36,087 nt of DNA, from positions 1 through 36,087 of the forward strand of contig JACOEH010000048.1 of the NCBI GenBank assembly GCA_024998685.1, given 5' to 3'. Position 1 is the stretch's first letter; every line of letters begins with the position of its first letter. Source of the stretch: Nitrospira sp. (lineage in GTDB: Bacteria > Nitrospirota > Nitrospiria > Nitrospirales > Nitrospiraceae). Below are positions 1 through 6,551 of this stretch, in pieces. Under the pieces are notes generated by a model. That model was not told the origin of the DNA and searched no databases. It saw only the letters and a list, made by a program, of their open reading frames with translations. The position numbers were made by a program, and so were the translations under genes.

Positions 1-1997
1 GAGCATGCCAGCAGAATAGCACACCACGCACTATTTAGTGAACCAATCAGTAAGAGGATCGTCAGGTCGCAATCCTGAGGGCCGATCGTCGGCGTCGGAA
101 TGAAGGCGAGGTTATGCGCTCCGACCGGCAGGCCGCAATTACTGACGATGTTTTCGACTTGATCGGGCAGTAACTCCTCGATGCTGTTGGAGACCAGCGT
201 GGCGATACGTGCGGACATCTCGATGCGCGTGCCGAGCGGCGCTCGCATATGCATTTGAATGACGCCAGACCGGATCTCGGGGAAATAATCGCGCCCGAGG
301 AAAACATAGAGGCCCATCGAACACAGCGCGACCACCAGAGAAAGAGTGATCACGGCGCGACGATGGGCAATCGACTGTTCTAGAAGCGCACCGTATCGGT
401 CGAGAAGCTGATCGAAGCGTTGCTGGAATCCCTGTTGAAAGCGAACGAAGAAGTTTCCCAATCGTTCAGGCCGAGCCTGCCTAGGATGCTGAGGCCTCCG
501 CGGCGTTTGGTGATCATGCTCATGATGATTTTTCATTATATATTTCGCCATGGTCGGCACCAGGGTGCGCGACAGGATGAAGGAGGCGAGCATCGCGATG
601 ATGACCGCTTCCGCCATAGGCCTGAACAGATAACCCGACACGCCGCTGAGCACGAAGAGCGGGAACCAGACAATCGCGATGCACAGCGTGGCGACGAGCG
701 TCGGCACGACGATTTGATTGGCGGCGTCGATGATGGCCTGCTCCAGTTCTTTGCCCATTTCGAGATGGCGGTCGATATTCTCGATCATCACGGTCGCGTC
801 ATCGACCAGAATGCCGACGGCCAGCGCCAACCCGCCCAGGGTCATGACGTTGATCGTCTCTCCGAGCCAATGGAGGCCGATGATGGCGGTCAGGATGGAC
901 AGCGGGATCGAGACCCAGACGATGACGGTGGCCCGCCAAGAGCCGAGCAACAACAGGACGATGAGGCCGACCAGCACGCCGGCGACCGCCATTTCATGGA
1001 CGACATCGGAGATCGAATCTTTCACGAAGGTCGAGGCGTCGTCGAGAAGCCGGATCTTCACGCCTTTCGGGGAGACTTGTTCGGCGAGCGGGATCATGTT
1101 CTTGATCCCATCGACCACGTCGAGGGTCGAGGCCTCCGTGCTCTTCATTGCGACGAGGATGACGATCTGTTTGCCCCCCTTCAGCACGATGTTCTGTTGG
1201 ACCCGGCCCATGAGCTGCACCGTAGCGACATCGCGCAAGTAGACGAACGCATTGCCTTCCCGCTTGATCGGCATATCGGTGAAATCTTCAATTTTCAACG
1301 GGGATGCGTTTGTCATGACGATCCAGTCGGTCGGCCCGATTTTGATGTCGCCGGACGGCCGTACGAGATATTGCTTCATGAGGACATCGTGAATGTCCAC
1401 CGGCGTGAGATGGCGAGCGAGCAATTTCTGCTGATCGAGGTTGACCATGACCTGCCCCCCGTATGGATGTGGGAGGACGATCCCCGGTACCGTGACCATC
1501 AGGGGGCGGATTCGTCTGTAGGTGAGATTATAGAGCTCCGCTGGTGTCATCTCGTCGGAGCTGATTTCGAGCATGGCTACGGGGATTGAGGATGGCGACA
1601 GGCGCATGATCTTGGGCGGAGAAATATCGGGCGGCAGAGCCTTGACGACGGTCTGTGCAATGGCCACGATATCCGCTTCGGCCCGGCCTACGTCGACTCC
1701 ATCTTGGAGAGAAATGTTAATGATGCTGCTGCCGAAGTATGAATGGCTATGGATGTATTTGATGCCCTCGACCGTCGAGGTCAAAGAACGCTCGAACATA
1801 TACGTGATGCGCCCTTCCACCTGCTGCGGCAGCAACCCGGCGTAGGTCCAGACAACGGAGGTGACGGGAATGGTGATATTCGGGAAGACATCGGTCGGCA
1901 TGTGCTGGATCGTCAGCCCTCCGAAGAGCACGATGAGGATCGACATCACTACGAAGGTGTATGGCCTGCGCAGAGCAATGAGGACAAGCTGGTTCAC
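1..1997 (-). CDS. RND family efflux permease, partial (N-terminal ~665 residues)
   Basis: Inner-membrane proton-driven RND pump subunit of the AcrB/CusA superfamily. The frame starts with GTG at 1995-1997, preceded by AGGAG (about 2007-2011) and an in-frame TAG just upstream, so the start is well fixed. Visible hallmarks: TM1 directly after the start (VNQLVLIALRRPYTF), PTDVFPNI, the porter region, and the TM4 motif GILVDDATVMIEN with its paired aspartates. A long hydrophilic loop rich in H, Q and R follows TM6 (HHEHDHQTPRRPQ). No periplasmic adaptor or TolC gene lies upstream where it would normally be. The frame stays open to the window edge, but its last ~18 residues (from about position 57 leftwards) stop resembling RND sequence after QDCDLTI, so the gene may be interrupted there. 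Substrate cannot be read from the sequence. Confidence 0.9.
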   Translation of the reverse strand, partial: MNQLVLIALRRPYTFVVMSILIVLFGGLTIQHMPTDVFPNITIPVTSVVWTYAGLLPQQVEGRITYMFERSLTSTVEGIKYIHSHSYFGSSIINISLQDGVDVGRAEADIVAIAQTVVKALPPDISPPKIMRLSPSSIPVAMLEISSDEMTPAELYNLTYRRIRPLMVTVPGIVLPHPYGGQVMVNLDQQKLLARHLTPVDIHDVLMKQYLVRPSGDIKIGPTDWIVMTNASPLKIEDFTDMPIKREGNAFVYLRDVATVQLMGRVQQNIVLKGGKQIVILVAMKSTEASTLDVVDGIKNMIPLAEQVSPKGVKIRLLDDASTFVKDSISDVVHEMAVAGVLVGLIVLLLLGSWRATVIVWVSIPLSILTAIIGLHWLGETINVMTLGGLALAVGILVDDATVMIENIDRHLEMGKELEQAIIDAANQIVVPTLVATLCIAIVWFPLFVLSGVSGYLFRPMAEAVIIAMLASFILSRTLVPTMAKYIMKNHHEHDHQTPRRPQHPRQARPERLGNFFVRFQQGFQQRFDQLLDRYGALLEQSIAHRRAVITLSLVVALCSMGLYVFLGRDYFPEIRSGVIQMHMRAPLGTRIEMSARIATLVSNSIEELLPDQVENIVSNCGLPVGAHNLAFIPTPTIGPQDCDLTILLLIGSLNSAWCAILLAC

Positions 1998-2240
1998 GTA
2001 TTCTGACTCCTATGCTCGGCCTCCTCACCTCAGAGAATCCTTGACGAGACCGCTGCTCCGAACTAATTCAACGGCCGCTAAAGTTCTCCTTCTTGAGCAT
2101 ACAGTCGCTTTGAGGTGGGATATCTTCGCTTTTATCATCTCGCAAAGAAGATCGATAACTGCTGGGTGATTGTTAGCTCGACGTTTTCCCCCTTGGGACC
2201 AACAATCCTTTGATTCGAGGTCCTGAGTAAGCCTTTTACT

Positions 2241-2439
2241 CTTAACTCGCATTATTCATGACGGTTCGTGGCGAAATCGCGCAGTCGCGTAGCGAGACGG
2301 GCACGCGGAGCCCCTAGGAACCGAGGCATACTTGAAACAGTATGTCGAGGTTGCGAGGGGCGAGCCTGCCCGCCGAAGGCTCGTCGCAGCAGCGAATCCG
2401 CGATTGCAGCAGAAGCGTTCATGAATAATGCGGGTTAAG
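2241..2439. repeat. 199-bp palindromic MITE-like/REP-like element
   Basis: The two ends are near-perfect inverted copies: CTTAACTCGCATTATTCATG at 2241-2260 and the reverse complement of CTTAACCCGCATTATTCATG at 2420-2439, one mismatch in 20. Complementarity continues inward imperfectly (CGGTTCGTGGCGAAATCGCG against the arm around 2395-2418), and a second nested hairpin sits in the middle (AACC...CATAC near 2319-2331, GTATG...GGTT near 2340-2352). It has no coding capacity. Size, terminal repeats and intergenic location fit a miniature inverted-repeat element or a large REP-type palindrome. Its mobility and source transposase are not shown here. Confidence 0.7.
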
Positions 2440-2564
2440 TACCTCTCTCATGGTAACACAGGGAAACGTTATCTATATTATGAGGGAAATCACTCGGGTG
2501 GAAAGCTGTACGGAGACGATTGCATCATTGACGGCTCTCTGTCAGACGGCCCGTAGTGAAATCT

Positions 2565-2787
2565 AAGGGGATTGTCTATCTCGAAGGCTCCGGTCAAGAA
2601 GATACAGCACGTCCCTGTTTTCCGGTTAAGCACGAGACCGGAATACGCTCAAGTGGGCTCAGACTGCGTGAGGAGCAGGAACCCGTATGGCAGCATTGGC
2701 ATAGTGGGCCCCGTCAGATGGCGTGTGACTCGAGTCTGTTCGGGGGCAATTCTCAACAAGAGATTTCAACTCGGTCAAAAGGCATAA
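2565..2787 (+). pseudogene. Possible remnant of heat-shock repressor HrcA C-terminus
   Basis: No intact gene lies in 2440-2774. One frame reads RPEYAQVGSDC followed by NPYGSIGIVGPVR, which resembles the end of HrcA, where an IGxEN...DCS stretch precedes GtiGViGPtRM. A nearby frame reads GIVYLEG, resembling the IYxxG segment that lies earlier in HrcA. The two pieces are in different frames and too close together, and no start or DNA-binding domain is present. If the match is real, this is a frameshifted, internally deleted fragment without function. It is a by-eye resemblance only; it could be chance. Confidence 0.3.
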
Positions 2788-3947
2788 AGTGGGCCCGTTC
2801 CGAGGGTTGAGAGCTGTCCTTCGATCCCGACAACAACGACACGCCCAAGAAAGAAAGGCAATCCCCAGTCGAAGGTAGAAGACGGTCCGCCTAAATTATT
2901 GAAGACAGCGTTGCCCGTGTGTATGAGGGTAGCCGTATTCGCAACCTGAAATGAGACGGCCGCTTGACGACCATTAACACCAAGAAGCGTGGCCGACAAG
3001 TTGGCTGCCGCAGGGGGACAGAAAAAATCTTGTAACGGCATGGGGCAAACCGGAAGGGTCGAATCAGGGAAAAAATAGCCATTAGACCCGGTGTCAATAA
3101 AGCTCTGCGCGAAGGTTGTGCCGTTGTAGATCATAGTGAGAAATCCGTTTTGATCAGTTGAAAAGGTCGAGATGCCGGGCGGCGGGGAATTATTCGGTGC
3201 TGTGCCGATCCCGAAAGTGACGGAACCGGAGAGTGCCGGAGCGCCCATCGCGGGCACATTCGGCAGAGTCAGGACTATGCCATTCTTATCGGATGGAAGC
3301 AGCCACACCGGGTTCTGTACTTGAGTGGACAGAGGTGCCACGATACTTCCGCATGTAGAAGCGACACAGGAAAAATACAGGTTATTGTTGTCGTTGATTT
3401 CACAGATAGTGCCGCAATCGTGCGTGAACAGCCCGATACCGAGAATGCCGTTGAAACCTGCCATGAGCGGATCGGAGTCGACCACACTGTTACACGGATT
3501 TTGGGAGGAGGACTGCCCGGCAAAGGTGGGAGCAATAACATGAATGGGGACGGTTACGGCAGGCTCGCCGGCCAGCACCACATCCGCAAGTTGAACTGCG
3601 CCCCAAAGAGCGCTGCCATCGACAAACGACACGCACTCGCCGACGAGGTGTCCCGGCGATTCGATTTCTTGTTGTAGCGGGATTGAGAGTACCGAGCCGA
3701 AGATACGAACGCCGATGGAACCTGTATCAACCAAGATGTCGGAGATCGTTTGACAAACGGAGGTGCCTGGGCGACAGATGGTTACTTGAGTGCATACTTC
3801 ATCGACATTCGTACAGACGCTCGAGCCCCCAACCGTCACCGTCAGAACATTGGGCGGCGGCGGACCGACGACTCCGTTTCCGCTGCCACCGGAGCCACAT
3901 GCGCTCACAAACCATAGACCGACGATAAGGAACGCGCGATACGGCAT
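2775..3947 (-). CDS. DUF3443 family lipoprotein with pepsin-like double DTGS motif
   Basis: 390-residue exported protein. The start at 3947 is chosen because it gives a lipoprotein signal (MPYRAFLIVGLWFVSAC, lipobox VSAC, Cys17) and overlaps the stop of the upstream gene in a TAATG junction. A GSG- and P-rich linker follows the lipid anchor. The body matches the DUF3443 family (VDTGSIGVRIF ... ECVSFVDGS.LWG). Two copies of a DTGS motif are visible, at about residues 74-77 and 285-288, plus FNGILGIG near 165-172 and a hydrophobic-hydrophobic-Gly run (VVVVGIEG) near the end. This is the arrangement of bilobal aspartic peptidases, so a periplasmic or surface protease role is plausible but inferred. 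Many Cys residues suggest disulfides. It is paired with the DUF2844 gene. Confidence 0.85.
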   Translation of the reverse strand: MPYRAFLIVGLWFVSACGSGGSGNGVVGPPPPNVLTVTVGGSSVCTNVDEVCTQVTICRPGTSVCQTISDILVDTGSIGVRIFGSVLSIPLQQEIESPGHLVGECVSFVDGSALWGAVQLADVVLAGEPAVTVPIHVIAPTFAGQSSSQNPCNSVVDSDPLMAGFNGILGIGLFTHDCGTICEINDNNNLYFSCVASTCGSIVAPLSTQVQNPVWLLPSDKNGIVLTLPNVPAMGAPALSGSVTFGIGTAPNNSPPPGISTFSTDQNGFLTMIYNGTTFAQSFIDTGSNGYFFPDSTLPVCPMPLQDFFCPPAAANLSATLLGVNGRQAAVSFQVANTATLIHTGNAVFNNLGGPSSTFDWGLPFFLGRVVVVGIEGQLSTLGTGPLYAF

Positions 3948-4411
3948 TATTGAATGTCCTTCGGCGACACCATAGCCGGTAAACGAGATGGGATAAAGGC
4001 CCGCCCCCACATATTTCTTGCGTGTCCGCTTCGCTCAACGACCAAATCGGCGGTTTTCAACATCAGAGGTCTTCGAATTCGAGGTTTCTTATTCTGCAGC
4101 TCCGTGAGTGCGTCCAAATACTCATCAAAATATGCGCCGAGGAGGAGGCGGAGATTCGGAGCCCCGGTCCCTCTCCAGGCGACCGCGAAGACGGTACCGT
4201 CCGATGAGACATATTCCTTGATACTCATCCCGGCAACCGTGATGGTTTCAACCGAATATCCCTGAGCAAGTTTGCTTTGCACCTGTCCGCCTATGGCGGC
4301 GCGGTCCTTTTCAATGGATGCCTTTGCCTGACCTAGGACCGCCCAGACCGGTGCAATAGCAGTCAGATGAATTAGACTCGTCATGAGTATGGTATAAACC
4401 CACGTTCCCAT
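3947..4411 (-). CDS. DUF2844 domain exported protein
   Basis: About 154 residues from ATG at 4411; a longer TTG start at 4438 is possible and has GGAGGG close by. The N-terminus is a signal peptide (MGTWVYTILMTSLIHLTAIAPVWA). The mature part has the family pattern: AIGGQVQSKLAQGYSVETITVAG, then EYVSSDGTVFAVAWRG and LLLGAYFDEYLDAL. DUF2844 proteins are small exported proteins of unknown function that often sit next to DUF3443 genes. Here the two genes overlap by one base (TAATG), pointing to translational coupling and a joint role. The last ~55 residues are basic and extend past the core domain. Confidence 0.85.
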   Translation of the reverse strand: MGTWVYTILMTSLIHLTAIAPVWAVLGQAKASIEKDRAAIGGQVQSKLAQGYSVETITVAGMSIKEYVSSDGTVFAVAWRGTGAPNLRLLLGAYFDEYLDALTELQNKKPRIRRPLMLKTADLVVERSGHARNMWGRAFIPSRLPAMVSPKDIQ

Positions 4412-4792
4412 CGTCTCGTTACGATCTTCGCCCTCCAATCCCTTCGTTCACCAGCGATAAATCAGCGTCGCTCCTGATGGTTCTGCCGACCAGGGTAATT
4501 CGACTAGCTGACCATTATACTGAAAGTCTCTCCCGCTATGCTGCGTGCGCATGGCGCGCCATCCGCGGCTGTTGGCCCCCCATGGTCCCATGCCATTGTC
4601 CAGCGGAACCGCTGGAGACTCGCGAATAGCTCGCCGTCAGTGTGACAGGTGACTTTTGATAAATGGGCCGTGTATGGTTGGCTCTTGAGCTTTAATCGAT
4701 CCACGACTTCTGCGCATGACTTCAGATTTGCCACTAGCCTTGATTGTCTCATCCCAGGTATGCTCTACGAGTCCATGGTGGGAGATTACGTA
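4412..4792. other. Intergenic region between divergent genes, no gene seen
   Basis: 381 bp between the leftward DUF2844 gene and the rightward exported-protein gene. Open frames in it (for example 4504-4752 minus, and the in-frame extension of the downstream gene back to 4649) lack recognisable domains and ribosome binding sites. It presumably holds both promoters; I could not assign convincing -35/-10 pairs. Confidence 0.5.
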
Positions 4793-5203
4793 ATGCGTCC
4801 CTTGCTTCACCGCATGCTGTATTTATGTCTTGGGCTCGGACTGGTGTCGGTAGCATCAGCCGACGATGGCCTGCCCATCAGCAAGATTTTAAAGCATCCC
4901 GCCGACTATCAGGCCAAGGTCGTGACGGTCGAAGGACATGCAAGGGCCGTGAGCACCTTACCGGTTCATCGTGGTACGCGAAGCTGTGGAGGCGCCAACG
5001 TCTACGACAGCCAAATATTTGCGCTTCAGGATAAATCGGGCGCTATCGGAATCAGCACGACCGGGGCATGTCTGCCGAACAGAACGAAGCCGGTTGTGCA
5101 GAACGAACATCTCCGCATCCGTGGAGTGGTGATGGCCGACCAGAGCAATCCGGAGGGAAAACCTTTGATCCACGCCCATTCGATCGACCGTGTGTCGCCG
5201 TAG
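4793..5203 (+). CDS. Small exported protein, probable OB-fold-like domain
   Basis: 136 residues from ATG at 4793, chosen because GGGAG lies about 9 bases upstream and a signal peptide begins exactly there (MRPLLHRMLYLCLGLGLVSVASA, cleavage before DDG). The mature protein reads ISKILKHPADYQAKVVTVEGHA, then SQIFALQDKSGAIGI and LRIRGVV, a beta-rich pattern like periplasmic OB-fold proteins (tRNA_anti/BOF-like). It has Cys residues that could form a disulfide (SCGGANVYD, TGACLPN). Function unknown. It stands alone on the plus strand, facing the convergent helix-hairpin-helix gene. Confidence 0.7.
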   Translation: MRPLLHRMLYLCLGLGLVSVASADDGLPISKILKHPADYQAKVVTVEGHARAVSTLPVHRGTRSCGGANVYDSQIFALQDKSGAIGISTTGACLPNRTKPVVQNEHLRIRGVVMADQSNPEGKPLIHAHSIDRVSP

Positions 5204-5403
5204 CATTCCTTTTTCTCTTTCACTTGTCTATGTTCAAGAAGAGACGGTCAGGCTTTGATGTCCGGACTCTGACCCGTTATTATTCCGCCCATGATGTAAA
5301 CTCTGATCAACCTTGCGTGCACATTTGGTGAGCGCAAGAGGCTGTCTGGCTGCCTCTCCTATCTTTTCGCGGCGCGCAGTGGGCTGCCGATGAGTTCTTC
5401 GGG

Positions 5404-5715
5404 CTACTTCTGTTTCGCGATGATCTTGTATTTGATCTGCTCGTAGGTCGCGCGGGGCATGATCTTCTTCTGGACCAACTCGTCCTTCTTCGCGTACGGA
5501 CGCCCCGTGATGATTTTTCCCGCGGTGACGTCACCGACACCTTTTAACGTCTTGAGTTGATCGGCTGTGGCGCTGTTAAGGTCGATCAGCTCCTCTTTCT
5601 CGGCTGCATAAGCGACCGAGGCTTGCGGCAGTATCGAGAACAAGGGGGTCATCACAATCGATAGCAGGAAGGCGAGTCCGAGAGCCCCTGCCAGTTGTTC
5701 TCTTTGCGTTCGCAT
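5404..5715 (-). CDS. ComEA-like helix-hairpin-helix protein
   Basis: 103 residues with a textbook ribosome binding site (GGAGG 6 bases before the ATG). The N-terminus is a signal peptide or anchor (GALGLAFLLSIVMTPLF) ending near AYAAEKEE. The rest is a single ComEA-type HhH module: LIDLNSATADQLKTLKGVGD, then AGKIITGRPYAKKDELVQKKI and YEQIKYKI. Such proteins bind DNA non-specifically through the GVGDVTAGKI hairpin; in competent bacteria ComEA takes up incoming DNA in the periplasm. No other competence genes are nearby, so an uptake role is not proven. It lacks the extra N-terminal domain of larger ComEA proteins. Confidence 0.85.
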   Translation of the reverse strand: MRTQREQLAGALGLAFLLSIVMTPLFSILPQASVAYAAEKEELIDLNSATADQLKTLKGVGDVTAGKIITGRPYAKKDELVQKKIMPRATYEQIKYKIIAKQK

Positions 5716-6107
5716 GGCAACCTCCTTCGTGGATTCGACGGCTATCTAAGCCTGCAATGAGACATCTTGCTCCTTCCCAGAGTAAAACATCGCAGCAAGG
5801 GTGAGAGCAAGCGGTAGCGTGACCAATTTCGCCGCGCGCGGCTTTCCGCTTTCATGGTGCAAACAACGCCCAAGTGTAAGATTTGGGGCGGTGTTTGGCT
5901 GTGTCCTTATCGAACGAGGGTTGCTGCGAGGCCGACGCGATTTGCCGAATGTTTGCGCAAGGAGCCTGTGACGCAACGGCGCCTGGATCGGTTTGGCAAG
6001 CGCCCTAGTTTTTGACGTCCACGTTGACAACCTTGAAGGCGGCGACATTGAGTCACTAAATGCACGTGTAAGTTGACCTCAAGATGACGTGGTGTTAAAA
6101 CGCACGC
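5716..6107. other. Intergenic region upstream of the restriction gene
   Basis: 392 bp between the HhH gene and the GIY-YIG nuclease. A 100-codon minus frame (5746-6048) lacks a recognisable domain and ribosome site and is not called. The only supported element is the promoter at 6073-6101. Near 6023-6090 related GTTGAC...TTGAAG/CTCAAG sequences recur and could be regulator sites. Confidence 0.45.
6073..6101 (+). promoter_or_regulatory. Probable sigma70 promoter of the restriction nuclease gene
   Basis: TTGACC (6073-6078), a 17-base spacer, and TAAAAC (6096-6101). Transcription starting 7 bases past the -10 would begin at about 6108, exactly the GTG start codon, implying a leaderless mRNA. 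No Shine-Dalgarno sequence precedes the GTG, in keeping with this. Confidence 0.45.
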
Positions 6108-6551
6108 GTGCCACACGACTCCCACCACTTCGTTTTTGAGATTGATCGTGCCATACGTATGCAGGTTGTTGAAAAGCTGGAGGCATCACCGGAGCTGAAG
6201 CTGAGTGAAAGCGTAGCTCCGCAGCTCAAAGGAGTGTATGTTCTTTACTGGAAAGGGAAACTTATCTATGCCGGAAAAGCTTTGCATACTACTCTCAGGA
6301 GGCGTCTGGCGGAACATGCAAAAAAAATAGCCGGCAGGAGCAACGTATCGCTAGAAGAGATTACGTGTCGATTTTTGACGATAGAAAGTGATTGGTTTGT
6401 GAGAGCTGCCGAGGATGCCTTGATAACCAACTATAAGCCGTTATGGAACTTAAGCGGTTTCGGTAGTCACGTACCCGGGAAAGGGCGCCCGGGTATTCGA
6501 GTGAGCAAATGGGATAAGGACTTTCCGTTGCGGAATCCTAACGCTTCCTGA
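6108..6551 (+). CDS. GIY-YIG restriction endonuclease, Eco29kI-like
   Basis: 147-residue GIY-YIG nuclease. The catalytic pattern is GVYVLY (42-47, for GIY), IYAGKA (53-58, for YIG), Arg in LRRRLAEHAK (63-72), Glu102 (AAEDALI) and Asn114 (PLWN), followed by a GFGSHVPGKGRPG tail (117-129). That tail, and the conserved CRF segment before it, are typical of the Eco29kI family of type II restriction enzymes. It is shorter than Eco29kI (about 210 residues), lacking insertions rather than catalytic parts. The GTG start at 6108 is the first possible one after an in-frame TAA and retains the FVFEIDRAI helix. It runs tail-to-tail into the methyltransferase with a 14-base overlap, as expected of a restriction-modification pair. 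Cut site unknown. Confidence 0.85.
   Translation: MPHDSHHFVFEIDRAIRMQVVEKLEASPELKLSESVAPQLKGVYVLYWKGKLIYAGKALHTTLRRRLAEHAKKIAGRSNVSLEEITCRFLTIESDWFVRAAEDALITNYKPLWNLSGFGSHVPGKGRPGIRVSKWDKDFPLRNPNAS

Noticed and set aside
420-1589. Long plus-strand frame of 389 codons
   Set aside because: It is antisense to the RND permease, has extreme Asp/Arg/His content, and no domain; the minus strand reads clear RND motifs throughout.
2025-2252. 75-codon minus frame upstream of the RND gene
   Set aside because: No recognised domain and no ribosome site; its 5' end runs into the palindromic element.
4504-4752. 82-codon minus frame
   Set aside because: No domain, signal or ribosome site; composition not protein-like.
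5337-5357. AGAGGC/GCCTCT hairpin as terminator of the 4793-5203 gene
   Set aside because: Only a 6-bp stem, far from the stop codon, with an interrupted T stretch; too weak to call.
5746-6048. 100-codon minus frame before the restriction gene
   Set aside because: Low-complexity basic sequence without ribosome site or domain.
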